Below, piece after piece: positions 34,942 through 44,871 of a stretch of DNA of 64,000 nucleotides. Under the pieces are notes generated by a model that was not told the DNA's origin, did no database searches, and saw only the letters and a program-made list of their open reading frames with translations. The position numbers and the translations under genes were made by a program. Source of the stretch: Phytophthora quininea (Eukaryota; Oomycota; Peronosporomycetes; Peronosporales; Peronosporaceae); contig JAAVTG010000554.1 of NCBI GenBank assembly GCA_011947345.1, forward strand, positions 1,550,001 through 1,614,000, given 5' to 3'. Position 1 is the stretch's first letter. Each line of letters begins with the position of its first letter.

Positions 34942-36876
34942 ATGCCGATTTCTTCACGAAAACGAAACACCAGCCAAGAAGTGTCGATGCCGCACCATGC
35001 CGCCAAGATGGCCTACAGCAATCCGGTGCTTGACACGATAATAGATGGCATCCCTACCAAGCTCATCCTCACCACCGGTTCCAGCTCGACCAACTACACA
35101 TAAAACACGTACGAGAAACTAAGCATTATTATTATTATTTGCGCAGACTTGGACGGAATCGTAGTGTGCTCAGATGCTAACACTTCACGACGAAGTTGGC
35201 TCATGAGCGACTCGGAATACGGTACGACTGACACTAAAATGAAAAAAGATAGCAAACTGATGTCTTGGAGCTGCTTGTGCTCAAGACAATGCTCGGAAAC
35301 GATTGCGATACGAACTTCGTTGGGTTGCACCAGAGAGCGCAGAGCGCGGGTGCAAGTCCCAGCAATCAACTACAAAGGACGCGTCAGTGTTGGCTTATTC
35401 ACGCTGGCGAACCAGGAAATGCAGATGGCTGCAGTGGAATATTATTTAGGAAGCGCCGGGGCCGACGGCTTTATCGGCGCTGGCTTCGCCTTCCACCCCG
35501 ACCAATCTCCATTATGGGAGGCCATCCAACACTCGGAAGTGGACTCGGCTCGGTATTTGTACCATAGTCGTCAGCATAGCTCAAGCCACGTAAATCGTGA
35601 TCGTGTCGCAGAGATCGAATTGTTCCAAGAGGTTGTAAATGACGATGCCAACACTGTGCAGGACCATTATGTTTGGAGCGAGCCCTCCATACCTCTCAGC
35701 AGTGAAGATGGCGAATCGAATGCGCAAGGAATATCGTTTCCAAGTAAGATTGCCGTTGAAGTTGACCAGCAGCTGTTGCCCAAGAATTATTAACGAGTTT
35801 TTGTGGTTGTTTCTAGTTCATGAGGCATACTTTAACTGCAACCAAGAGCTAGAAAACGGTGGAGATGGAGATCCAGCAGACAAACCTAGGGCGATTCAGC
35901 TTTTTGGCGAGTTTTCAAGCAGCTGGGACGTCGTCGTCGACTTTAACACCCCTTGCCTTACGCTTCCGACAGAATTCTACGACAGTGTACGGCCAAACTG
36001 TGATTGATTGCCGCCATGCCGAGTTCTGAGTCATTGTTGTTGTACAGATCGCCGGCTGGATTGGGCTTGAGATTGACTCACTCGCAGGGATGTCAGAGAT
36101 CTACGGCTCTGCATCAACACTACCTGATCTGTACTTCTCGCTCGCTTTCCAAGGACGGCAACTTGTACTTCCACTTCAAACTCTCGCACTTCCAGAACTG
36201 TCAAATTTGACGTCAAGTGGTCTACGTAACACAACCAAAGTTTGTATTCAGCGGTCCACTTCGACGGTACAGCAAGGCACTGCTGCATTTTCTGCCTCAA
36301 CGTCAGCCGCCGCAGAGGCAGCGCGCCTCCAACGAATTTATGGCGGGGCTGGGATTCCAGTGTACAACATGATCGATACGCCTATCGTTTTCGGTGCTAT
36401 GGTGCTGGATTCACTAGGACCCGTCGTGTTTGACGGACTCACCAAGCGCACGGGCATACGCAAGACTTCAACCGCAGAAAGTCGTGTTGGTTTTTGTTTG
36501 GCAGTACCTTCGTGCACGGGTCATCAGCAATACAGCAGCCATCTGAATGTTTGCCGAGGTGAGTCGAGAAATCGTGCTGGTAATGATTTTGATGTGTTCG
36601 TGGATGTTTATCAGGCCCTGACTGCGCACAATACTACTTTCACGTGTTGGATGAATCCACGAAGCAGTGCATTGTTGTAAGTTGGGTCTACATGTAAATG
36701 GCTATTTCGTTGACGCTCTTAAGCTTCTTTGAGCAGAACTCGAGTTGGACGACGACATTAGCGGCGATAACGACGCTCTTCGTGGCTGCTGAGCTCTTCT
36801 TATCGCTTTCATTACGCAGACTTGTACTGAAGTCCCAGCGAACGACAAGTGGGCATGGTGCTGTAGATCGCTCTTA
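34942..36876 (+). CDS. Aspartic-protease-like membrane protein with degenerate active site
   Basis: A pepsin-fold gene with introns 35742-35814, 35988-36048, 36559-36614 and 36677-36736. Recognisable blocks: TTGSSSTN (first active-site loop, normally DTGSS), GADGFIGAGFAFHPDQSPLWE, VVVDFNTPCLTLPTEFYDS (second loop, normally D[ST]G), PDLYFSLAFQGRQLVLPLQT and IVFGAMVLDSLGPVVFD. After the fold come a Cys-containing segment and a C-terminal membrane helix (TTLAAITTLFVAAELFLSL). Exon 1 has a stop at 35101 and the next exon is out of frame by one base, so there is one break near 35070-35110. No signal peptide is visible at the N-terminus. Both catalytic motifs are altered, so it is either a pseudoprotease or an early pseudogene. 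Confidence 0.7.
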
Positions 36877-38217
36877 AACAGGAAGATATGATCGTCGATC
36901 GGATCTTTCCGAGGTCATGATGAGCAACATGACCGCCAACTGATGACGAGAGAGAACTACGCAGTCCTTATACTGACGTTTGTGTGGGATTGTCAACGAG
37001 CTCGGCAATTTGGGCGATTTCTTTTAACTCACTGGTTTGAATGTGCGGTATCCGAGGAAGAGATCCAGTGGCTCAGCAGTAACATTGCCCGACGCAAAGC
37101 TCCTCCAGTAAGCAAGCAATTCATCCGTCAAAGGTGTGCAACGTACGGTTAATTCAACAAGGACACGGAAACGGCGGCCCAACGAATGTGGTCAAGTGAA
37201 GAGTATGTGGGAAAAATGCTTAAGGCAAATACATGCTGTTGCTCGGAAAGAAGCGCACAAACCACAGAGCAGGACGCAAGAATATATCTCAGAGTAGTCG
37301 ATGTCTGTTTGAATAACATGCTCGAAGCTCCCGACCGGAAACTTTTGTACGTTTCCAATCGGCCCAAGACAAGAGAACCAAAGATACTTCATCGATTGAA
37401 GCTTTATCAAGGAGACAAACAACTAATCGTTAAATGGACTACCTTCCTCTCTCTCTTATTCTGACTTTGTCAAAGGGATTGGAATATATTTGTGCTGGAC
37501 TGCGTCAGCAAAAACTACATGTAGTGTGGCGAGCGTAAGAAGAGCGCCATATTTTGTTACAGTGATAACTTGGCATGTGATCCGACGTGAAATCTGTTAC
37601 GCTCGGAATGAACAGAAAGCTCTTCCCAATGCACAATCAACAACGGCATATCCGAATTTCCCTCGCCTGAACACAATGGAGATCAAGAACGTTAACTTGC
37701 TCAGCTTCGAGAGCATCGCCGAGTACTGCTGCAAGGACAAACTCGATCAAATGGCCGTTTCAGAAGAGGCCACTTGTCTTCCTGAAGTCCACCTAAGCGC
37801 CAACGCCTAAGCCCTGTTCCGAGCGGAAGAAGGCCAAGGTCCTGGCGAATCTGGAGAAGCTTCGCTTGGAGGAACGAACGCACATCTGAACAGAAGCAAG
37901 GATCCGAGCAGAAGAAGAGACCAGAGTTCGAGCGGAGAATGAACCCCTCTAGAAAGCCCACGCAGAGGAGGAGCGCTTGCGTGAACATCTTCGAGCCGAA
38001 ATCCGGGCAGAGGTAGAGGCGGAGCTTCGAGCAGAGATCCGCGTCGAGCTCCTCGCCGGGACGGCCACTGGTTTTACGACCCTGTCTTCAAATTTGGCTT
38101 CAGCGGAACCACTCGTGCGTGTCCAATGTGCCGCGCTGATCTAAGTCTAAGTAGTCCAATACAATGTCGCGTTTATCTGTTTAAGCGCAAACACATGAGT
38201 CACTCAAGTGGCTGCGT
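36877..38217. other. Intergenic, with possible coiled-coil gene remnant
   Basis: 1.3 kb without a supported gene. On the plus strand about 37700-38145 encodes broken, charged helical fragments (ERKKAKVLANLEKLRLEERT; HLRAEIRAEVEAELRAEI) with in-frame stops, resembling the decayed end of a coiled-coil protein. Other small frames at 36943-37152 and 37490-37810 have no recognisable features. Confidence 0.45.
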
Positions 38218-40686
38218 CTACGACCTCCCAAGACTAAACCCAGGACGGCCAATTGCCACTTGCGTCTTCTTCTGGGCCGTGATCACCTTACGCGAGTCAC
38301 CAGCGCGAGGTTTCCTCACCTGCGACTTAGCTACCCTAGCTCCACTAGCTGTATCGTCCGCGATCTTGGCAGACGACGAAGTTTCATCAGAATTTACAGT
38401 CCGCCAGTTCACCTGGGCGCTGCTACTCTGCTTCATGAGCTCACGCATGGCAATAATCGTATCAGATCCAAACTCCAAATCAAACTCAAGCACCAACGCG
38501 CGATGCGAAGCCTTCTCAACTTCCTGCTTCTGAGACTCTGCCGTGGTTTCCATGCTGAGCGAAGAAGTAGCCACTAAAGCGTCCACATCATTCGGAAGCA
38601 ACGGCTTCGTGGCGTCTGCGTATCGCTCCAGTCGAAATGACACGCGTCGAGGCTTTTTGATCAGGTGGCGGTAAGATCCGTCGAGCGGGAATGGCTGGCT
38701 GCCATCGGGCGCAAATTGGGCGTTCATGTCGATCCCGTCCGTCGTGATCATTTTCCGGTACGCAGCGCCAATCTCGTTTGTCGGGTACTCGATCGAGTGT
38801 CCTGGAAGTGGCAGGACGACGTCCTCGATCGAGTAATCATCCACATTGTCCTCGGTGAGCGCAAGAACCTGTGGAATTTCTAGTCGCTTCGCAGTCTTCC
38901 CGGTCTTCTGTCGTTTCCTCCGAGGTTGGCTGTCTTCGCTTGAAGATTTACTTGTCTCTTCAGGTGTTGGAGCGAGCACGAGATCTCCCACCACCGCAGC
39001 TGTAGACGAGAACTTGGCGATACGCATACTGGCCATCTCATTCCACACGAAATACTGATACGATTCCACGTACGCAGAGCGCAGCGGTTTTGGGATGTTG
39101 TTGAACGCGAGCTCAAACGATTCAATGCCCTGCTGCTGGAGACCCTCGAGAACTGCACGTTCTGGCGCTAGGAATGGCGGGAGCATCCGCAGCGCTGCAG
39201 CCACATCCTTGTGCTGACGGAAATGCTCTCTTGCCTCTCTGATTTTGCTGGCCTCGCCGTCCTGCGGGCGCAACAGCAACAATACTGCTAGTTTGTAGTC
39301 TTTACGAAGCATAGCACGACCAAACAGGTGATACGACGTGCTGGCATTGCCAAACCGGTGCAGCCCAAAGAAGTTGATGAACCCTCGCGACTCCCAGCTG
39401 TGGACAGCTTTACGCACATCATTATCCGACAGCTTCTCGTCCTCGGGCAACGAGCGCACCACCATTGCGATGCGATTGCCGGCACAGTCCCCTAACTCTA
39501 ATGGGTGGGACACATAGCGCAGATCACCAACGAGATGCTGCTGGTCCTCGAGTCGTCGCGTGCCACCTGGTCGGAACACAACCTGTGCTCGGTCTTTCGG
39601 CACACGATACACCGTACAGAGCTGCGTGGTAATCCCACGCTTCTCCTTGGCGTCAGCATAAGAAAACAATGTCGGCGAGATCTTGAGCATCGATGCGAGC
39701 TGGTTGACCACCGCCGACGTTTCCTTGTTCCGCTTGTACAACGTGAACTGCAGATAGTCCGCTAGAATGTACAGCAAAAAAAATATCATCAATAACCCAT
39801 GAATCCGCAAAGAAAAATCAACCAGAAGCTCACGTTGTCCGACTGGCCAGTCCCGTCGGCTATCTCGTTCTCCAGGAAGCAGCTTGACGGCGAACGTCGG
39901 CCGAACTCGAATCACCGACGTGTCAGTCCCAATGTTGAGTGTGTCGGCCACGATTCTCGTCTTGCCGTAGCGTCTCATGGTTTCGTGGATGAACACTCGG
40001 TCCCCTTTGTCGTTGAGTCCTCCCAGATAGAACGTCAGTCCGTCAGCAGCCGCAGCTGCTTCGGCTGCTGCTGTGCTCACTGTGTCCTGGCCCTTCTCCT
40101 TTCCTTCCTTCCTCTTGAGTTCGAACTCCTGGCGAGCCGTCTCCACCTTGTCCAGGAACTGCTCGAACTCCTTTCCTTTCTTGCTGCCGATCTCTTTGGA
40201 CACTAGCACCACCAACTGCTTCAAGTGGTAGGCCTCTCGAGCCTTCTGGCCCTTCCGGTTCTGCTCCGCAGCCACCTGCTGCATCTTGTGGGCCAGCTCC
40301 CTCACCATCGGCAGCAAGACATCCCTCTCGTCGCTCTTCTGGTCCTTGGAGCCGATAACCCCCAGACTAAAGTCCAGCACGGCCTCCTGGAACGTCAGCT
40401 GCGCGCTCTTGCTCTTCTTGGCCACATTGCGCAGCGTTACCGGCTGCTTGGAGCGCAGAGCAAGCTCGTGCACCACACAGTCCGCGTAGCGCTGCTTTAA
40501 CGTGCCTGGGAATCCGTGGCGATCTCGATTTAGGAATCCACTGATGCCCGCCACTTCCTCGGCGATCTGCACGGCCTCAAAGTCGTTGTAGCCCTCGCCT
40601 TTGAAGCGAGTGGGGCTGGGGCGGCCTCCGCCGCGACGGAAGCGACGGCCGCCGTCGAAGTTGCGGCGTCCACGTCGGGAATCCAT
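38218..40686 (-). CDS. PUS7/TruD-family paralogue, copy 2, altered catalytic motif
   Basis: A second TruD-family gene of about 797 residues after removing an in-phase intron (39833-39762, 72 nt, GTGAGC...TAG). Without splicing the frame remains open and would insert 24 residues before DYLQFTLYKRN. Family blocks match copy 1 throughout: TRRLEDQQHLVGDLRYV, HSWESRGFINFFGLHRFG, VVLPLPGHSIEYP. The N-terminus again has an Arg/Gly tract. However, the catalytic motif reads YADAKEKRGITTQ: the nucleophilic Asp of GTKDxRA is Glu, and flanking residues differ. The frame is intact, unlike copy 1, so the gene is under selection, perhaps as a non-catalytic or altered-specificity RNA-binding paralogue. Confidence 0.88.
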   Translation of the reverse strand: MDSRRGRRNFDGGRRFRRGGGRPSPTRFKGEGYNDFEAVQIAEEVAGISGFLNRDRHGFPGTLKQRYADCVVHELALRSKQPVTLRNVAKKSKSAQLTFQEAVLDFSLGVIGSKDQKSDERDVLLPMVRELAHKMQQVAAEQNRKGQKAREAYHLKQLVVLVSKEIGSKKGKEFEQFLDKVETARQEFELKRKEGKEKGQDTVSTAAAEAAAAADGLTFYLGGLNDKGDRVFIHETMRRYGKTRIVADTLNIGTDTSVIRVRPTFAVKLLPGERDSRRDWPVGQRELLVDFSLRIHGLLMIFFLLYILADYLQFTLYKRNKETSAVVNQLASMLKISPTLFSYADAKEKRGITTQLCTVYRVPKDRAQVVFRPGGTRRLEDQQHLVGDLRYVSHPLELGDCAGNRIAMVVRSLPEDEKLSDNDVRKAVHSWESRGFINFFGLHRFGNASTSYHLFGRAMLRKDYKLAVLLLLRPQDGEASKIREAREHFRQHKDVAAALRMLPPFLAPERAVLEGLQQQGIESFELAFNNIPKPLRSAYVESYQYFVWNEMASMRIAKFSSTAAVVGDLVLAPTPEETSKSSSEDSQPRRKRQKTGKTAKRLEIPQVLALTEDNVDDYSIEDVVLPLPGHSIEYPTNEIGAAYRKMITTDGIDMNAQFAPDGSQPFPLDGSYRHLIKKPRRVSFRLERYADATKPLLPNDVDALVATSSLSMETTAESQKQEVEKASHRALVLEFDLEFGSDTIIAMRELMKQSSSAQVNWRTVNSDETSSSAKIADDTASGARVAKSQVRKPRAGDSRKVITAQKKTQVAIGRPGFSLGRS

Positions 40687-40837
40687 CGATTTGGAGTGGT
40701 GGCAACGAAAGCCGATAGGGTTTTTAGATTCTGATACGCTTGTAGAAATAGATTTGAAAATAATTTAATTAGCGGTATTGTAACTAACTCCATCAACAGC
40801 AACGTCCAGCTAAGATGATTGCCCATCTGTACGAGCT

Positions 40838-41364
40838 TCACCAGTGCCGCGTCGTGAAAGTGGGCCACCTAGTTGTCGCCGATCTAAGAGCGGCTTTGGA
40901 GGCCCCAAGTGGTCCGCCGACCGCGTCAAACGCCGTTGTGTCAAGATTCCCATCAAGGTTGTTCCCGTCACTCGTCAAAAGCTGCTTCATGAGCTCGAAA
41001 CTGTTCGCCGGGTGCGCGAGCTCCACTGTGACTACTTCATATTGCGAAATGAACCAACTGAACATCGAGATATCGTTCAGATTCGTCACGACCGACCGGG
41101 CACAATTCTTGGCCCACTTGAGGCTGCCAGCAAAAGCTGCAGCAACGCCAGGCGGTCGTAGTCGTCACGATGGGAGGCGATATCGTTTTTCTCGTCGATA
41201 ATGAAGCGAAGTCCAGCTAAATCGTTGGCGTGTTGCTGGGCATTCCGATTGACAATGACGAGATCCGCGGAACCTTGCAGGCTACACCACAGATCCTGGG
41301 CGTTGGTCGAGAGTTGCCGTCTGGCGGACGAGGCGTCCTTGAGGAAGAACTGCCAGACCAGCAT
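40838..41364 (-). pseudogene. Extra CRN C-terminal copy, degenerate
   Basis: Two minus frames (41364-41086, 41089-40838) repeat, at moderate similarity, the C-terminal half of the CRN gene at 41492-42689. Paired segments are FFLKDASSARRQLS with FFLKDATSFRTLPP, DLAGLRFIIDEKNDIA with DLAGTRFVIKLEKDIT, and EVVTVELAHPANSFELMKQ with HVTIVTLKYPVNSFKFIEQ. No N-terminal secretion/translocation domain precedes it and the frame breaks near 41090, so it looks like a partial tandem duplicate that has decayed. Confidence 0.65.
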
Positions 41365-41491
41365 CGCTTGAACGAATGGAATCTCTATTCCATGGTGAAT
41401 TCGAACTAACTGCTAACAAACCTCCCTCCCGAGGGGTTTCCCCAAGGGCGGCAACCGCGGGCCCATGGTAAAATAGGTCGGTAACGGACCA

Positions 41492-42689
41492 TCACCGTAC
41501 CGCCGACAACACTGCTCGAAGCTCGGGAAATGCGAGTACTACAGTAGAGGCATACCTGCGGGGGCTGATTGCATCGTTTAAACGTAGCCGATGCATGAAA
41601 ACATTCGGGTCACTCGGAAACGTAAAACACTTAGACACGTGGATCCTGTCATCAAACCGACCGCCAGCCACCGCCAAGATCTGCTCGATGAACTTGAAGC
41701 TATTCACGGGGTACTTAAGCGTCACAATAGTAACATGTTCATGCATAGTCCGCCAGTAGAATTTCCAAACGTTCTCCAAGTCTGTCAAGAGAATCACAAG
41801 CCGTGACATGCAACACTGGTACCAATCAGTTTCAGAATTGCCTGGCGCTCATAGTCATTCTGACTGCGAGTGATATCTTTTTCCAGTTTAATAACGAAGC
41901 GGGTCCCAGCAAGATCGTCTTTGTGCTGCTCTGCGTTCTGGTCAAAAGTCACGAGATCTGCGGAGCGCTGCAGCGAGGACAGCAGATTGTAGTCACCCGA
42001 TGGGGGTAGCGTTCTGAAGGACGTCGCGTCTTTGAGAAAGAAATGCTGCTCCCCGTCTTTGCCTATGAAAGCACCACCGAGATGCTTCTTCATGTATTTC
42101 ATACAGCTCTCGCGTTGCTTCGTCTCCGCCTGATCGTCCCGCTCGAAACCTTCGACAGAGGTGCTTGTTTGCTCATGAAGGTGGATCCAATTTTGTGTTT
42201 GTTCTTGGCGTTCGATTTACTCCCGCTTTTTTTTTTGCTTGGGCTGTCTGTCGGGATCGACTTCAGTCGAGATATAAAGGTCGACAGCGTCCGCTGCGAT
42301 CGCTGCGAGGCATTTCTGGCCCGATGGATTCTGTGGCGGATTCACCACTACGTGAACGAAGTCTCTGTTTAGGCGAATTTCTTCTGGGCTCGCCTGTGTA
42401 GCAGCTTCAACACTCAGCCCAGGTTCCGTAAGCGTCTGCAGGGGCTCCTTGAGCAGCTCCAAGCCATCGACTGCAGCCAATCGCTTTTCGATTTGCTCGC
42501 ATGTCAACCACTTGCCGTTGCATTTCGCCTGATAGAGTTTTAGACAAGCTGCGCTGCAGTGAAGGTCCATCGAGAAGACTGCTGCGATCGCGTTCTTGAG
42601 GTCATAAACGCTGCTGCTCTCTCTCCGACATCGATGGGGAAGAGGACATCTTGTTCGTCCAGTCTCAAAGCGCAGAGTAATTTCACCAT
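41492..42689 (-). CDS. Crinkler (CRN) family effector
   Basis: Starts MVKLLCAL at 42689, the standard CRN opening. Then comes KLYQAKCNGKWL, a variant of the LxLFLAK motif, a DWL-type helical region (EQIEKRLAAVDGLELLKEPL), and FVHVVVNPPQN, matching the HVLVxxP border motif. The variable C-terminal domain follows (SADLVTFDQNAEQHKDDLAG; VILLTDLENVWKFYW). CRNs are translocated oomycete effectors that act in host nuclei, some causing cell death. The frame breaks near 42620, at the run of ten T (plus strand) near 42230, near 42150 and near 41810, so this copy may be a pseudogene or badly sequenced. No conventional signal peptide is obvious, which is usual for CRNs. The ends of the C-terminal domain are approximate. 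Confidence 0.8.
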
Positions 42690-42807
42690 ACCCCTCTTGC
42701 CAAAAATGATGACTTGGTCATGTGAAAAGTTGAACAAGTGACTTCGTACCCATAAGCTTAACGAGTGCTGTGCCCAGAATGCTTGGACTCCTCTATCAGC
42801 GCAGTAA

Positions 42808-44709
42808 CTAGTCTGTGGACCCCTCGTGCGCCTTGAGCAGTTCCACACATAAAGCTTGGCGTCGATTTTCCAACCGACATAGAGTCGATAGCTCGCTCGC
42901 CAATTTGCTTTGCAACTCTTCCAGCTCCAGGATCTGTGGGTCCGTAATGACATCCTCGGCGCTGAACCAGCTCACTCGATTCTCCAGCGTAGCTTGTACA
43001 GCAGCAACTTCCTGTCTCTTTTTTCAGCTTAGCATACATTGAGACGAGTTTCTCGTGCGAACCATCCCTGATTCGTGTGTGCAGTACAAGTTGTTCCAGC
43101 TCCTCTTGCTTTCCGGCCCATTCGTGGGCGATCAGAGTTGCGAGCACATTATCGCGCCGCCTCTTCTCCTTATTCGTCGACACAGTGAGAGTCTTGACTT
43201 GGCTCAGTTGCTCTGCTGTCCCCGCCTTGTCAATATTCACGATCAAGTTGACGTACGCTAATGAATCTTCTATTGCTGTTTCGTTCGTAGCGATGCGGTC
43301 GTTCAAGGAAGTGTAGTCTTCAACCAGACGTTGCTTGAGGGGATCCATGTTCAGTCGTTCTGACTCGGCAAGGGTATCTGCGGCAGCTCGGAATGCAGAG
43401 GAACGTCTCGGCTGGTGCGTTCTGTTTTCAACCTTGACCATGACAACATCAGCATCGGTGTCCTGGTTATCGACAACAAATAGACTTGGCGGCGCAGCAG
43501 TAGTACCTTCGTTGGCCTGGCTGTTTCGCGACATATCCATCGTTGCTGAAGTTGGACGACGAGAATGAGCCCGAACACCACGACTACCTGCGTGACTGGG
43601 AGTTGATCTGTCAACTTCAGGACTTTGTGAGGAGGTTTCATCTCGAGCACTACTGCGTTCAGCAGATGTTGGCGCTGGGTCTTCCTCGGAAACTGCGCTG
43701 AAGTTGGGTTTCCAATTGCTTGACTCGTTGATTCATTTCTTCCGCCCATGTGCGGATACACAGTGGCAATCCGGTGTTCTCTGGTTCACGGTTAGCATTC
43801 CATCGGTCTTTGCTGGACGATCTCGTGCGTTCCTGCGACGTTAAAGCTGTCAACGATAGCGTTGGTGGATCCGAATCGCTTCGTCGACGTTTCGGACTGC
43901 GAGATTTCCTGGAGTCACCGCTAGAAGCTGTCCGTCTCCGCGTAGGACTTTGTGAGCACCTACTTGGTGACTGCCTGGCGTGTAAACTCTCTCTTCTTGC
44001 GTGCTCCCTCGCTCTGGCATAAGCAAAGCACTGTCGATAGCGTCGCTCCTCCTCCGGGTCATCTTGTAGCATCTGCAGCACTACATTCTTGGACGCCAGC
44101 CATCTCTTGAAATTGGCCTCGAACTCTCCTAAAGTCTCGCCGACTCTCAGCACCACTGGGATGGGGTTGAGCTTGCTGCCCGCGAACATGTCTCCATTAG
44201 GCCCAAAGTACTCCATCTTGACCTGGAACTGCTCTGCCGTCATGACTCTCGTCGCTAGCAGCTCTCCGCGACTACGCACCTCTGTACTGGTGTCTGCCCT
44301 TGTCATTGTCCGACAGACGCACCGCCACCCTCCTGTCAGTCGTAGGAGAGGCAGGTTTCTCTTCGTTTGGAGGGTCCTGGTTGCTACTACTCGAAGTGGA
44401 TTTGTCTGCGGATTTCTGCGCGTTGGCGATGTTTCTGCGCCGCAGCTCCCATGCCCGAGAGTCGGCAAAATCCAGACGGAAACGGCGCTCGACGGTGGCA
44501 TCGTCCTGCAGCGTCACGTTGCGTCGACCGAGCCACAGCCGGAAGCTCTGCTCGTACTGCTCCAGCGTCTCGTGGGGTGCCAACAGCGCCGGGATGGGGC
44601 GCGTGCTTGAGTCGCTGACGTGGTCTCTGGCCATCTGTTCCTCTTCACGCAGGAACTCGTCCAGCGTCACGGCGCGCACAGGCAGTCGGACCGGCCACGA
44701 GGTCGCCAT
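42808..44709 (-). CDS. Novel SR-rich/coiled-coil family with tandem domain, member 1
   Basis: I do not recognise this family. From ATG 44709: domain repeat 1 (IPALLAPHETLEQYEQSF, FRLWLGRRNVTL), an Asp/Ser linker, then repeat 2 (IPVVLRVGETLGEFEANF, KRWLASKNVVLQMLQDDPEE). An Arg/Ser-rich nuclear-type stretch follows (SPSRCSQSPTRRRTASSGDS), then helical segments (IATNETAIEDSLAYVNLIVN; VSTNKEKRRRDNVLATLIAH) and a coiled-coil end stopping at 42808. Frames change near 44290, 43680 and 43020. Every block has a counterpart in the gene at 53260-55058. The repeat unit resembles a short helical interaction module; the RS tract suggests an RNA-processing or chromatin setting. Function is unknown. Its start lies 163 bases from PPAN, divergent. 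Confidence 0.72.
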
Positions 44710-44871
44710 CTTGGAGGAGAAAATGCCCCTTGAAGATCGCGCAGCTGTATACATTCCTCAAGATATTATGTGGGCGATCTACAATTTTCTAGCCCATAAG
44801 ATGGAACACCGTGTGGGTCCTCTTTCATAACCAGCCAATCTGGCCATTCAAGCGCTGGACATTGCAACGAG

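Noticed and set aside
35125..35140. ATT microsatellite as a notable repeat
   Set aside because: About five units only, inside a probable intron of the aspartic-protease-like gene; ordinary.
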